Notes: generated from the sequence alone by a model not told the origin. A DNA stretch of 64,000 nt from Selenomonas sp. (GCF_024693525.1 NZ_JAILKR010000062.1:1-64000); one strand, 5' to 3'; positions 44,494 through 54,301 are shown, counted from the first letter of the stretch. A program made the numbers and translations.

Positions 44494-46110
44494 TCAGAGC
44501 TGTGGGCCAGCAGCGACGAGGGCCTTACCAGCTTCATTCGTCTCATATTTCTTGAAGTTCTTGATGAAGCGCTCAGCGAGGTCTTTAGCTTTTGCTTCCC
44601 ACTCAGCAGCATCTTTATAGGTATCTTTCGGGTCGAGGATATTCGTATCTACGCCCTCGAGTTCCGTCGGAACTTCCAAATTGAACATCGGGATTTTCTT
44701 GGTCGGTACTTTCTTGATAGCGCCGCTATGGATCGCATCGATAATGCCACGGGTATCTTTGATGGAGATACGTTTGCCAGAACCATTCCAGCCCGTGTTG
44801 ACCAGATATGCTTTCGTGCCGTTAGCTTCCATCTTCTTAACGAGCTCCTCAGCATATTTCGTCGGATGGAGTTCGAGGAATGCCTGCCCGAAGCAAGCGG
44901 AGAAGGTCGGCGTCGGCTCCGTGATGCCGCGCTCCGTACCAGCCAGTTTAGCCGTGAAGCCGGACAGGAAGTAGTACTTCGTCTGCTCCGGAGTCAGAAT
45001 GGAAACCGGCGGCAGTACGCCGAATGCATCAGCGGAAAGGAAGATAACGCTCTTAGCGGCCGGAGCAGCACTGCGGTCGTTAACGAAGCCTTTAACCGTG
45101 CTCTTGATGTGGTCGATTGGGTAAGATACACGCGTGTTCTCCGTGATGCTCTTATCCGCAAAGTCGATGTTGCCTTTGTCGTCAAGGGTTACGTTCTCAA
45201 GCAGAGCGTTGCGTTTGATGGCGCCATAGATATCCGGCTCCGATTCCATATCCAGATTGATAACCTTTGCATAGCAACCGCCTTCGAAGTTGAAGATACC
45301 TTCATCATCCCAGCCGTGCTCGTCATCACCGATAAGGAGACGTTTCGGATCCGTGGACAGCGTCGTTTTACCCGTGCCGGAAAGGCCGAAGAAGATAGCC
45401 GTGTTCTGGCCCTGTTTATCCGTATTAGCGGAGCAGTGCATAGCAGCAATGCCTTTGAGCGGGAGGAAGTAGTTCATCATGGAGAACATACCCTTCTTCA
45501 TCTCACCGCCATACCAGGTGTTGATGATAACCTGCTCACGTTTCGTGAGATTGAAGGCAACAGCCGTCTCCGAATGGAGGCCCAGCTCTTTGTAGTTTTC
45601 AACTTTAGCCTTAGAAGCGTTGTAAACAACGAAATCCGGTTTGAAGTTTTCCAGTTCCTCAGCCGTCGGTTTTACGAACATGTTCGTAACGAAATGAGCC
45701 TGCCAAGCAACTTCCACAATGAAACGTACAGCCATGCGCGTATCTTTGTTAGCGCCGCAGAAAGCATCAACAACATAGAGTTTCTTGTTGGAGAGCTCTT
45801 TCTTGGCGATTTCTTTGAGAACTTCCCAATTCTCTTCGGACAGACGATGGTTGTCGTTGTGATACTCTTCCGAATCCCACCATACCGTATCATGTGCCGT
45901 AGCATCATCAACGATGTATTTATCTTTTGGGGAACGGCCCGTGAAGATGCCCGTCTTAACGTTTACTGCCCCCAGTTCCGAAACCTGACCAACCTCGAAG
46001 CCTTCGAGACCAGCCTTCGTTTCCTCTGCGAACAAGGTTTTGTAAGACGGATTGTGGATGATTTCCGTTGCGCCCGTGATTCCATACTGACTAAGATCGA
46101 TGTTTGCCAT
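44494..46110 (-). CDS. pckA: Phosphoenolpyruvate carboxykinase (ATP)
   Basis: Interconverts oxaloacetate and PEP with ATP. 538 residues, family length. [12 protein letters not shown], the P-loop [28 protein letters not shown], and RVSYPIDHI are visible. In rumen-type Negativicutes the enzyme can run toward oxaloacetate in succinate and propionate formation; that direction is inference. ATG at 46110 chosen by alignment with the family; GAGG lies eleven bases ahead. Monocistronic. Confidence 0.97.
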   Translation of the reverse strand: MANIDLSQYGITGATEIIHNPSYKTLFAEETKAGLEGFEVGQVSELGAVNVKTGIFTGRSPKDKYIVDDATAHDTVWWDSEEYHNDNHRLSEENWEVLKEIAKKELSNKKLYVVDAFCGANKDTRMAVRFIVEVAWQAHFVTNMFVKPTAEELENFKPDFVVYNASKAKVENYKELGLHSETAVAFNLTKREQVIINTWYGGEMKKGMFSMMNYFLPLKGIAAMHCSANTDKQGQNTAIFFGLSGTGKTTLSTDPKRLLIGDDEHGWDDEGIFNFEGGCYAKVINLDMESEPDIYGAIKRNALLENVTLDDKGNIDFADKSITENTRVSYPIDHIKSTVKGFVNDRSAAPAAKSVIFLSADAFGVLPPVSILTPEQTKYYFLSGFTAKLAGTERGITEPTPTFSACFGQAFLELHPTKYAEELVKKMEANGTKAYLVNTGWNGSGKRISIKDTRGIIDAIHSGAIKKVPTKKIPMFNLEVPTELEGVDTNILDPKDTYKDAAEWEAKAKDLAERFIKNFKKYETNEAGKALVAAGPQL

Positions 46111-46192
46111 TTTACATTCAACCTCTTTCATAAATTGTTTAAATAATTGAGTGACTTTGTCATAATTTTTCATATGCCCTGTCACGAGTATT

Positions 46193-46221
46193 ATATTAGC
46201 TTATTTTTCCATAAATGTCAA
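46193..46221 (-). promoter_or_regulatory. Promoter of pckA
   Basis: Minus strand perfect TTGACA (46216-46221), 17-base spacer, TAATAT (46193-46198) overlapping a second TATAAT. Very AT-rich sequence upstream (46222-46285) may hold an UP element or regulator site. The remaining bases to 46388 contain only the thrC terminator. Confidence 0.85.
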
Positions 46222-46280
46222 CTATTTATTTGTTAAAAGTTCTAAATTTTTATTTATCACAATTGTTTGTCAAAACGAAA

Positions 46281-46327
46281 GAATAAAATAAAACACAACG
46301 AAAAGTGTTATTGTTTTCGTTGTGTTT
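46281..46327 (-). terminator. Terminator of thrC
   Basis: A perfect 14-base stem (AAACACAACGAAAA with its complement) around a nine-base loop, followed by TATTTTATT on the minus strand; 60 bases past the thrC stop. Confidence 0.75.
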
Positions 46328-46388
46328 TATCATAACCGGATTTAACGCCGATTTTTGGCGTTTTGCTACCGATTACGGCTGTTTTTGA

Positions 46389-47876
46389 TTATTTTGCCGC
46401 AAAGTCCAGCACCGCCTGTTTCATGGCGGAAACTGCGCAGACCTCCTTGTGCAGCAAGGGTTTGGTGCGCAGCGATGCCAAGCCCTGGGGCGTCGGGTCA
46501 TCGTTGCATTCCTGAAGTTTATCCAGCATGGCAAACTCATCAAGATCTGCCGTATCGACATGAAGGGCTCCCAAAACGCTGCCATTGAATTTATAGGGAC
46601 TTGCCGTGGAAGCAATGACCATGTAGTGACGGTCTTTCGTGGCCTGCTGGTAGTTTTCCGCCACTTTCCAAGCAACGGCCGTATGCGTATCGGGCACGTA
46701 ATGTTTCTCGTCATAGACGCGGCCAATTAATTCTTTCGTATCTTCATCGCCGGTCCAATCTGCCCAGAAGACCTGCTGAATCTTTTGCAAAAGTTCCTGT
46801 CCCACATCATAGCGGCCTGTTTCAGCCAATTCCTTCATCCAGCCAGCAACTTTATCCGTATCCTCAGTCATGTGGTAAAGGAGACGCTCGAGGTTGCTGG
46901 AAATCAAAATATCCATGGAGGGCGTAATGGTCTTATAGAAATCACGGTTGCGGTCATAGACTCCAGTGCGCAGGAAATCCGTCAGCACGTTGTTGGCGTT
47001 AGAGGCGCAAATGAGTTTATAAACCGGAAGCCCCATGCATTTTGCATAGAAGCCTGCCAGGATATCGCCGAAGTTGCCCGTAGGCACCGTGAAGTTTATC
47101 GCTTCCCCGGCTTTAATTTTGCCAGCCTTCACCAAGTCCGCATAGGCGCTGAAATAATAGACAATCTGCGGTACCAGGCGGCCCCAGTTGATGGAATTGG
47201 CCGACGAAAGTTTTACCCCCTTGTCCCCCAATTCCTCCGCAAAGGATTTGTCGCCAAATATTTCTTTAACCCCGCTCTGGGCATCATCGAAATTGCCCCG
47301 AACAGCCGTAACGTTGACATTGCTGCCTTCCTGGGTGAGCATTTGAAGCTGCTGAATGCGGCTGACGCCTCCCTCCGGATAGAAGACCATAATCTTAATC
47401 TGGTCAACATCGCGGAAGCCTTCCAGGGCTGCCTTGCCCGTATCACCGGAAGTGGCCACGAGAATCAGCACCTCGTCCTTTTCCCCGGTTTTCTTCAGGG
47501 CTGTGCTCATAAGCTGTGGCAGCAGCTGCAAGGCCATATCCTTAAAGGCACTGGTGGGACCATGCCAGAGCTCCAGCACCCCCATATCGTCAAAAATCTT
47601 AACCGGAGCGCGCATGGCAGCATCAAACTTCCCCATGCCATAAGCACGGGTCACACATCCATTCACTTCTTCTGTCGTATAGTCGGTCAGAAACAAACCG
47701 AGAACTTTTGCAGCCCGCTCCTCGTAGGTAAGGTTCTGCAGAGCGGCAATAAAGGCCCCATCAACCTTTGGCAAGCTATCCGGTACAAACAAACCACCAT
47801 CAGTAGCGAGGCCCTGGATAATCGCCTGCGCGGAATCGAGTTTTACGCCATTGCCTCTCGTACTGCTATACTTCAA
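46389..47876 (-). CDS. thrC: Threonine synthase
   Basis: PLP enzyme making threonine from O-phosphohomoserine. About 495 residues, long (yeast/E. coli-like) class. KYSSTRGNGVKLDSAQAI at the start, GPTSAFKDMALQLLPQL with the PLP lysine, ATSGDTGKAALEG, PTGNFGDILAG. TTG at 47876 chosen: GAGG eight bases ahead and the usual KY-STRG start; the frame runs to a GTG at 47900 that is only three bases from AGGAG. Confidence 0.95.
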   Translation of the reverse strand: MKYSSTRGNGVKLDSAQAIIQGLATDGGLFVPDSLPKVDGAFIAALQNLTYEERAAKVLGLFLTDYTTEEVNGCVTRAYGMGKFDAAMRAPVKIFDDMGVLELWHGPTSAFKDMALQLLPQLMSTALKKTGEKDEVLILVATSGDTGKAALEGFRDVDQIKIMVFYPEGGVSRIQQLQMLTQEGSNVNVTAVRGNFDDAQSGVKEIFGDKSFAEELGDKGVKLSSANSINWGRLVPQIVYYFSAYADLVKAGKIKAGEAINFTVPTGNFGDILAGFYAKCMGLPVYKLICASNANNVLTDFLRTGVYDRNRDFYKTITPSMDILISSNLERLLYHMTEDTDKVAGWMKELAETGRYDVGQELLQKIQQVFWADWTGDEDTKELIGRVYDEKHYVPDTHTAVAWKVAENYQQATKDRHYMVIASTASPYKFNGSVLGALHVDTADLDEFAMLDKLQECNDDPTPQGLASLRTKPLLHKEVCAVSAMKQAVLDFAAK

Positions 47877-47900
47877 ATCAACCGCCTCTTTCTTTTCCAC

Positions 47901-48134
47901 TTGCTCCTATACAGATAGCAAACCAATTTACTTCGTACTTTTGTTATCTTTTGCGTCATAAATATAGTTCTAGACTGTATTCGAAGTTTATTATATCATA
48001 TATTATGAGTGAATCCTATAGAAAATATAAGATTGTCACTCAAGAAAACACGTTTTTCTTTTAAAGCTTACATTTTACCATTTATTGCGCAAATATTTAC
48101 CAATTTGTGTAATAATCTAAGGAGTGTTCTACCC
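47901..48134. other. Divergent intergenic region thrC / nadE
   Basis: 234 AT-rich bases without a gene. On the minus strand TGATATAAT (about 47990) is an extended -10 for thrC, giving a leader of about 100 bases. On the plus strand TTGCGC-17-TGTAAT just before AAGGAG could serve nadE. No terminator or recognisable riboswitch. Confidence 0.45.
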
Positions 48135-50027
48135 TTGTTAAAAATCGCTATGGGCCAGATGGAAGTCATCCCTGGCCATCCGGACCAAAACACCGCCAAA
48201 ATTTTGTCGATGATAGCAGCGGCCAAGAAACAAAGCGTCGACCTCATCATCTTTCCCGAAATGGCCGTTCCCGGTTATCTCTTAGGAGATACCTGGGAGC
48301 AGTCCTCCTTTCTGAAAGACTGCGAAGACTATGGCCAGGACATCATCAACGCATCAACGGGCATAACGGTAATGTTTGGCAACATTGCCGTTGACTGGTC
48401 AAAAAAGAACAACGATGGCCGGGTACGCAAATACAACGCTCTCTTCACCGCTCGGGATGGCAAACTGATTCAGCCCGACAACATGCCCTATCCCTATGTC
48501 ATCAAAACCTTAATGCCAAACTACCGGGAATTTGATGACACCCGTCATTTCTTCAGCCTGCAGAAACTGGCCCGGGAACTGGGCACCACCCCCGATCAGC
48601 TACTCTCGCCTGTGACGCTGAAAATCAAGGACCGTCACTATCGCGTCGGCTGCCTGCTTTGCGAAGACGGCTGGAGCGACAATTATGAGATGGAACCCAT
48701 TGAGATGCTGCGCCGCCATCATAAGCCAGACTTCTTTGTCAACATCTCGGCCTCGCCCTATACTCTGGGCAAAAACGACAAGCGCAATCGAGTATTTGGT
48801 GCCCAGGCAAAAGATGCCGGCGTACCGCTTTTCTACGTCAATGCCATCGGCCTTCAGAACAACGGCAAAACCATCTACACCTTTGACGGGTCAAGTACGG
48901 CCTACAACGCCAAGGGCGATGTTTGCGCCGTTTCCCCGGAGTACACCGAAGACCTCCACATCATCGACCTTCACGCTCTTGACCAGTCAAAACCAATTGA
49001 CCAATCCGAGGAAAAAGACATCGCCCATATTTACCGGGCGCTTCACTACGGCATTAAACGCTTCCTCGAAAATATCCATATGAAAAAGGTGGTCATCGGT
49101 ATCTCCGGTGGCATTGACTCCGCCGTTGCCGCTGCCCTCTATGCCAAGGTAATCGGACCGGAAAATCTGCTGCTGGTCAACATGCCCAGCGTCTTCAACT
49201 CGGAGACCACCAAAGGCCTTTCGCAGCAACTGGCTGACAACCTTGGCTGCCAGTACATGATTGTCCCCATTCAGCAATCGGTTGACCATACCATTGACCA
49301 GCTTGAACACACCCCCATGACCTATCTGGCGGATGGCACCAAGAGCAATCTTTCCGTTTCCTCCTTTGTCACCGAAAACATCCAAGCCCGGGACCGCAGT
49401 GCCAGAGTCCTGGCCGGTGCCGCAGCAGCCTTTGGCGGCGGCTTTACCTGCAATGCCAACAAGGCTGAGACCACCGTTGGCTACTCCACCCTTTACGGCG
49501 ACCAGTCAGGCTTCCTTGCCGCCCTAGCGGACCTTTGGAAGCATCAAGTCTACGCGCTGGCCTATTATATGAACGAAGAAGTTTATGGCCGCGAGGTGGT
49601 GCCCCAAGGCATCATCGACATCGTGCCCAGTGCCGAGCTTTCCAACGCGCAAAATGTCGACGAAGGCAAGGGTGACCCCCTCAAATACCCCTATCATGAC
49701 TTCCTATTCCGTTCCTTCATCGAGCGGTGGGAAAAGGCTGCTCCCCAGGATATTCTCGAATGGTATGCCGCTGGCACCGTGGAAGAAAACCTTGGCTGCC
49801 AGCCAGGTCTTGTTGCCAAATATTTCCCGACAGCTAAAGACTTCATCGAGGACCTCGAACGCTGGTGGAACCTCTTCTGCGGCATGGCCATTGCCAAGCG
49901 CATCCAGGCCCCGCCGATTCTTGCCATCAGCCGCCGCGCCTATGGTTTTGACCACCGGGAAGCCCAGAACGGCCCCTACTACACCCGCCGCTATCGGGAA
50001 TTAAAAACACAGCTGCTGAATTCCTAA
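48135..50027 (+). CDS. nadE: Glutamine-dependent NAD(+) synthetase
   Basis: Final step of NAD synthesis, with ammonia from glutamine. 630 residues. N-terminal nitrilase-type glutaminase with triad Glu in LIIFPEMAVPG, a lysine, and Cys in GCLLCEDGW; C-terminal synthetase with P-loop ISGGIDSAVAAALY and DELSNAQ-type region (VPSAELSNAQNVDEGKGDPL). TTG start at 48135, ten bases after AAGGAG; the frame is open to 48009 but without a ribosome site. Confidence 0.95.
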   Translation: MLKIAMGQMEVIPGHPDQNTAKILSMIAAAKKQSVDLIIFPEMAVPGYLLGDTWEQSSFLKDCEDYGQDIINASTGITVMFGNIAVDWSKKNNDGRVRKYNALFTARDGKLIQPDNMPYPYVIKTLMPNYREFDDTRHFFSLQKLARELGTTPDQLLSPVTLKIKDRHYRVGCLLCEDGWSDNYEMEPIEMLRRHHKPDFFVNISASPYTLGKNDKRNRVFGAQAKDAGVPLFYVNAIGLQNNGKTIYTFDGSSTAYNAKGDVCAVSPEYTEDLHIIDLHALDQSKPIDQSEEKDIAHIYRALHYGIKRFLENIHMKKVVIGISGGIDSAVAAALYAKVIGPENLLLVNMPSVFNSETTKGLSQQLADNLGCQYMIVPIQQSVDHTIDQLEHTPMTYLADGTKSNLSVSSFVTENIQARDRSARVLAGAAAAFGGGFTCNANKAETTVGYSTLYGDQSGFLAALADLWKHQVYALAYYMNEEVYGREVVPQGIIDIVPSAELSNAQNVDEGKGDPLKYPYHDFLFRSFIERWEKAAPQDILEWYAAGTVEENLGCQPGLVAKYFPTAKDFIEDLERWWNLFCGMAIAKRIQAPPILAISRRAYGFDHREAQNGPYYTRRYRELKTQLLNS

Positions 50028-50078
50028 TACCTTTTATGCTATACTATTCCTATTACGAACATAGAATGGAGTTACACA

Positions 50079-50507
50079 ATGAGCAACGATAACAAAAAAG
50101 TAAAAGTACACTACACCGGTACCCTTAACGATGGAACGAAATTCGATTCCTCCTACGACCGTGGCGAGCCACTGGAATTTGTCTGCGGTGCCGGCATGAT
50201 GATAAAAGGCTTTGACGACGCCGTCAAAGACATGGCCGTGGGCGAAACCAAGGACATTCACCTGATGCCCGAAGAAGCCTATGGTATGCCATCGGAAGAA
50301 AACATCGTTACTATGGAAATTGACCAGCTGCCAGGTTCTGAAGGACTCGAAATTGGCCAGAAAGTCGCCCTGCAAAATGCCTATGGCCAACCGGTTCCCG
50401 TCACCGTAACAGAAAAGACCGAAACCACCATCACCTTTGACGCCAACCACGAAATGGCCGGCAAGGAATTAAACTTTAAAATTGAACTGGTGGAAGTTGA
50501 AAACTAA
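50079..50507 (+). CDS. FKBP-type peptidyl-prolyl isomerase, SlyD-like
   Basis: 142 residues. [42 protein letters not shown] is the FKBP core, followed by the insert-in-flap domain ([21 protein letters not shown]...) and a return to [20 protein letters not shown]. The histidine-rich nickel tail of E. coli SlyD is absent. 51 bases after nadE and probably co-transcribed; a terminator follows. Confidence 0.92.
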   Translation: MSNDNKKVKVHYTGTLNDGTKFDSSYDRGEPLEFVCGAGMMIKGFDDAVKDMAVGETKDIHLMPEEAYGMPSEENIVTMEIDQLPGSEGLEIGQKVALQNAYGQPVPVTVTEKTETTITFDANHEMAGKELNFKIELVEVEN

Positions 50508-50560
50508 GGACTAAGAAATACAACCGCTTGGTCATCTCTTCTTAGGACATATAAGCATGC

Positions 50561-50596
50561 AAAACGCCTGAAGCTAACAAAGCCTCAGGCGTTTTT
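50561..50596 (+). terminator. Terminator of nadE-slyD
   Basis: AACGCCTGA pairs with TCAGGCGTT around a 13-base loop, followed by TTTTTG on the plus strand. Runs of A on the left side could let it serve the converging MATE gene too. Confidence 0.8.
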
Positions 50597-50638
50597 GTCA
50601 TTCGCATATAGGAAGCGCCAGTCATTTCAGGCTAACAA

Positions 50639-51958
50639 TTAACGAGAAAGATAAATCCGATAGAGTCCGATGGCAATGAGCACGGTTACGATATCCGCCG
50701 CCAGCTGGGCGGCGATGACGCCGGTATAGCCAAACCATAGAGGCAGGATAATCAGCATCAGCCCATAGACAATGCCTTGCCGGCATAGGGAAAGCAGCAA
50801 CGACGGCAGGCTTTTTCCCGTTGCTTGGAAGGTGCAGATAAGCACGAGCCCGATGCCCATAAAGACAATTGCTGGCAGCTGCCAGTAGAGCATGGTAACG
50901 CCCTGGTCAATAAGTGCCGGCTGCTGGAGGAAAATCTGCATAACCTCTTCCGCAAATAGGGCAAGCATCACCGCAAGCCCCAGGCTTGTCCCCACGACCG
51001 CTTTTAAGGCAAAGGCGATTACCGCTTTCATGCGGGCCTTGTTTTTTGCTCCATAAGTATAACCGATAAGGGGCTGACCACCAAAGGCAAGCCCCACCAC
51101 CACCAAAGCCACAATCATGATGATTTTCATGACGATGCCCATGACGGCAAGCCCATCACTGCCATAGGGAAGGAGGCTGCGATTTGTCATAGCAATGCCA
51201 AGGGTCTGGGTAAAATTCGTTACTGCTGCTGCAAGACCAATCGAAACGATGGCCTGAATTTCCCTGCGGTCGATGGAAAATGCGGACAAGTCGAGCGACA
51301 GCTCCGCACAGTGGCGGCGAATATAGCATACGGCATAAATATCGGAGCAGATATAACCGATGACCGTTGCCAGCGCAGCCCCGGCCGCACCGAGCTCCAA
51401 ACCGAAAATCAGTACAGGGTCAAGTATGATATTTACAACTGCACCAAGAATCGAAACGTTCATCGAGATTTGGGGGCAGCCTGCCGTGCGCAATAAATTC
51501 GTCGGCACGAGCGAAAAGATGACAAATGCCGCACCAGCCATAAACCACGAATAATAGGCCGCCGCATGCGGAGTAACCTCCCCCTCAGCCCCCAGAAGCG
51601 CCAACATCGGCTCACGCAGGGCCAAAAGCACGATGGCCGCAAACAAACCAAACGCAATGGCGCCATAAAAGCAAAAGATGCTAAGCCGTTTGCCATCCGC
51701 CTTCCTGCCGGCACCAAAGAGCCGTGCAATCACCGAGCTGCCCCCTAGGCCAAACAAATCGCCAAAAGCCAGCATCAAGGTAAACAGCGGCGTGCAGACC
51801 GATACCCCCGCTATCAATGCTGTATCACCGGTCAACGCAATAAAAAACGTGTCAGCCATGTTGTAGACCAGCTGCACCACCATGCTCATAACCACCGGCA
51901 GTGCCAACGTCATATAGGCCTTCGGTATCGGCGTTCTGGCAAATAACTCCTCGGTCAT
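50639..51958 (-). CDS. MATE family efflux transporter
   Basis: Inner-membrane Na+/H+ antiport exporter, 439 residues, 12 predicted helices. PIPKAYMTLALPVVMSMVVQLVYNMADTFFI is the typical MATE start; halves repeat at GLAAAVTNFTQTLGIAMTNRSL and GFGGQPLIGYTYGAKN-like sequence. Resembles the MepA/DinF branch. ATG at 51958 is eleven bases after GAGG. Its leader contains an intrinsic terminator, so it is likely regulated by attenuation. Substrate unknown. Confidence 0.92.
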   Translation of the reverse strand: MTEELFARTPIPKAYMTLALPVVMSMVVQLVYNMADTFFIALTGDTALIAGVSVCTPLFTLMLAFGDLFGLGGSSVIARLFGAGRKADGKRLSIFCFYGAIAFGLFAAIVLLALREPMLALLGAEGEVTPHAAAYYSWFMAGAAFVIFSLVPTNLLRTAGCPQISMNVSILGAVVNIILDPVLIFGLELGAAGAALATVIGYICSDIYAVCYIRRHCAELSLDLSAFSIDRREIQAIVSIGLAAAVTNFTQTLGIAMTNRSLLPYGSDGLAVMGIVMKIIMIVALVVVGLAFGGQPLIGYTYGAKNKARMKAVIAFALKAVVGTSLGLAVMLALFAEEVMQIFLQQPALIDQGVTMLYWQLPAIVFMGIGLVLICTFQATGKSLPSLLLSLCRQGIVYGLMLIILPLWFGYTGVIAAQLAADIVTVLIAIGLYRIYLSR

Positions 51959-51981
51959 AAAAAAACATTCCTCTTCCAAAC

Positions 51982-52070
51982 AAAAAACATCCATAATCCG
52001 CAAACTGCCGGATTATGGATGTCCTTACCGTAGCGATTTCTCGCCCTACTATTGTTGCCCGATAAAAATC
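51982..52070 (-). promoter_or_regulatory. Attenuator leader of the MATE gene, candidate riboswitch
   Basis: Minus-strand leader of about 90 bases: an AUCGGGCAACAAUAG segment, a GNRA-capped hairpin (GUA-GG-GCGA GAAA UCGC-UAC), the linker GGUAAGG, then a strong stem ACAUCCAUAAUCCG / CGGAUUAUGGAUGU with six Us: an intrinsic terminator 24 bases before the MATE start. Small guanidine-IV (mepA-motif) riboswitches precede MATE genes and act on termination; I cannot confirm the consensus by eye, so this is a hypothesis. Confidence 0.6.
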
Positions 52071-52131
52071 TTTTCTTAGCATAACATATCCAAGCGCAAA
52101 AGTCACGCCATACGATACCAACGACCAAAGC

Positions 52132-52542
52132 TCACTCCTCCAGAATGTTGCGGCGGGGTACCAGTTTCGTTTCCTGCTGACTGGTCAAAAGCGAACCATC
52201 TGCCGCCCGTGGAATTGGTTTGGTACTATCGACCACCGCATGAAGTTTCGGCTTTTGAATGTAGCAGGCTTCCAAGTGGCCCTGTTTGTATTCCGATATG
52301 CGGATACTGCCGTCGGGAAGAATGTGCTTAACGGTTTCCGTAAACTCCCGCTGGGCCCGAAGCTCCTTCAGTTCTTTATCGACTGCCTCCATGGTTTCGA
52401 TTGTCTCGGGAATCTTACCAAGCTTTTCCGCCACCATATCTGCAAACATTTCCTTAAAGCCACTTGTCCCGGCAGCTTTTTCCCGGCTGATATTCGTCTC
52501 ACCAGCAACCCCAATCCGGCCAACTTTCATTTCCTGTTCCAT
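52132..52542 (-). CDS. Hypothetical protein
   Basis: 136 residues, not recognised. Helical N-terminal part (FKEMFADMVAEKLGKIPETIETMEAVDKELKELRAQREFTE) and a beta-rich middle (TVKHILPDGSIRISEYKQGH), ending in charged residues. No signal peptide or cysteine pair of note. ATG at 52542 six bases after GAGGT; a GTG two codons upstream is possible. It overlaps one TGACTGGTCA dyad. Confidence 0.72.
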   Translation of the reverse strand: MEQEMKVGRIGVAGETNISREKAAGTSGFKEMFADMVAEKLGKIPETIETMEAVDKELKELRAQREFTETVKHILPDGSIRISEYKQGHLEACYIQKPKLHAVVDSTKPIPRAADGSLLTSQQETKLVPRRNILEE

Positions 52543-52656
52543 TCCCACACCTCGTTTCTAGCAAAACCTGTCATCCTGGATAAAATCTCTTTTTCCACTA
52601 AGTTCTCGACGAAAAGCAAAAATCCTGCTGGGGAGAAATATTCTATTCGCCGCCAT

Positions 52657-53442
52657 TTATCCCAAGGCAACGTCCAAGGCCATCATCAGAGTAAATCCTA
52701 TGGAAAAGCAAAGAACGCCCACATCAGAATGCGTGCCAACAGACATTTCCGGTATCAATTCTTCCACCACCACATAAAGCATGGCCCCGGCGGCAAAGGC
52801 CAACAAATACGGCATCACGGGAATCACATAGCTGGTAGCCACAATCGTTAATAGACCGCCCACCGGTTCTACCACTCCAGAGAGAACGCCAGCGGCAAAG
52901 GCTTTATGACGACTCATCCCCGCACTGCGCAGCGGCATGGAGATGATTGCCCCTTCCGGGAAATTCTGAATGGCAATGCCTAAGGACAGCACAAAAGCTC
53001 CCGCCATGGTAATATCCACATTACCAGCCATCCAACCGGCGAAAACCACACCTACCGCCATTCCCTCGGGAATGTTGTGAAGCGTTACGGCTAGTACCAG
53101 CATTGTCGTCTTGGAAAAGGAACTGGCCGGCCCCTCGGCGGTATCGGCATTCATATGCAGATGAGGAATCACATGATCAAGGACCAGCAGAAACAAAGTC
53201 CCCACCCAAAATCCGATAACCGCCGGCAAAAAGGATAATTTCCCCAGCCCTGCCGACGCCTCCATAGCCGGAATCAACAGGCTCCATATGGAGGCGGCCA
53301 CCATGACCCCGGCGGCAAACCCCGTAAGTCCCTTTTGCACCTTTACATGAAGCTCTTTTCGCATGAGATAGACACAGGCTGCCCCGAAACTCGTTCCTGC
53401 AAAGGGAATAAGCAGCCCCTGTACCACTTCCATTGAAATCAT
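52657..53442 (-). CDS. ZIP family metal transporter
   Basis: 261 residues, eight predicted helices. Metal-path motifs LHNIPEGMAVGV in helix IV and IQNFPEGAIIS in helix V, a histidine-rich loop (LDHVIPHLHMN), and VVEELIPE. ZIP proteins import zinc and related divalent metals; the metal here is not determinable. Start behind AAGGAG. Nine bases before the FliB-type gene end on the same strand. Confidence 0.93.
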   Translation of the reverse strand: MISMEVVQGLLIPFAGTSFGAACVYLMRKELHVKVQKGLTGFAAGVMVAASIWSLLIPAMEASAGLGKLSFLPAVIGFWVGTLFLLVLDHVIPHLHMNADTAEGPASSFSKTTMLVLAVTLHNIPEGMAVGVVFAGWMAGNVDITMAGAFVLSLGIAIQNFPEGAIISMPLRSAGMSRHKAFAAGVLSGVVEPVGGLLTIVATSYVIPVMPYLLAFAAGAMLYVVVEELIPEMSVGTHSDVGVLCFSIGFTLMMALDVALG

Positions 53443-53451
53443 ATAAACTCC

Positions 53452-54300
53452 TTAAACCAGCTCCATCAAACAGCGTACATTTTCGACGCTGTACTCAATC
53501 TGCTCTGACCAACGCCGAACCGACTCATCCAGCTGACCGGTCAATTGATAAAGCAACGAAATAAAGTCCGCATTTAGCTGCCCATAGGATAGAATGGCAG
53601 CCATCCCATAAGTTTCCAAATGCTCCAAGGCTCGATAAACCAGATACTGATAAATCCGCGTAAGGAGGGCCAGCTCCCGTTCCGTAGGCGGCATCAATTT
53701 GTCCGTTATCGCCGATAGCTCCTCTAATTGTTTAGTCCACGCATCATCAATGGGGGCCGTTTTTTTCATACAATCCAGAACGAATTTGGCATCCTCTGGG
53801 GTCATTCCCGCCATATAGACAAGCTCCTCCGCCGGCAGTTCCATCCCCATTTGCAGCAGCAGTGTTGACAAGTCAATTGACCGGTCAGAATCTTCCCCGT
53901 GAAATGTCAAAGTTGACAAGTCAGCCAGCAAAAGTTCACAGCTCTTTTCGCAGCTAAGTCCCACTCCTGCCAGCTCAAACGCTCCGGCTGTCACAAAGAA
54001 GCGCGGATGATTGGCACAAATGTCACAGAGAATGGACTCTCCAGCTTTCCGTATCAGCCGGCAAAGGCCATCGGCTTGCAGGAAGGGGCAGCATCCATCT
54101 TGGTTCAGGCGAAACTGCCAAAGGCCATCACATCTGACAATATTTTGCCGGATTTCTGCCCCCAAAGCATCCGGCAGCTGCTGATAACGGGCCGCCGTCT
54201 GTGCATCAATATCAATCTCCCAGCCCTTACAGCAGCTGTGCTGACAGGCCGCTGCCTTACAGGTAAACTTCTCATAAAAATCCGGATAAAACGTAATCAC
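53452..54300 (-). CDS. FliB-type flagellin lysine-N-methylase family protein
   Basis: 282 residues. Cysteine motifs FTCKAAACQHSCCKGWEIDID and CCPFLQADGLCRL, SILCDICANHPRFF match the FliB/YkgJ-like family, in which FliB methylates flagellin lysines. No flagellar gene is nearby, so the substrate is uncertain. GTG at 54300 follows the aldo/keto reductase stop by one base and lies behind GAGG; an ATG frame to 54345 overlaps the neighbour. Four TGACNNGTCA dyads fall inside the gene (DRSIDLST segment). Confidence 0.8.
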   Translation of the reverse strand: MITFYPDFYEKFTCKAAACQHSCCKGWEIDIDAQTAARYQQLPDALGAEIRQNIVRCDGLWQFRLNQDGCCPFLQADGLCRLIRKAGESILCDICANHPRFFVTAGAFELAGVGLSCEKSCELLLADLSTLTFHGEDSDRSIDLSTLLLQMGMELPAEELVYMAGMTPEDAKFVLDCMKKTAPIDDAWTKQLEELSAITDKLMPPTERELALLTRIYQYLVYRALEHLETYGMAAILSYGQLNADFISLLYQLTGQLDESVRRWSEQIEYSVENVRCLMELV

Positions 54301-54301
54301 A

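Noticed and set aside
44728..46146. Long plus-strand open frame (about 470 residues)
   Set aside because: It is antisense to pckA, a complete recognised gene, and its product shows no domain; frame follows pckA codon bias.
46193..46290. Rex-like operator upstream of pckA
   Set aside because: Half-sites resembling TTGT(G/T)A are present but no complete dyad with the usual spacing.
46785..47918. Long plus-strand open frame (about 377 residues)
   Set aside because: Antisense shadow of thrC, with no ribosome site or recognisable product.
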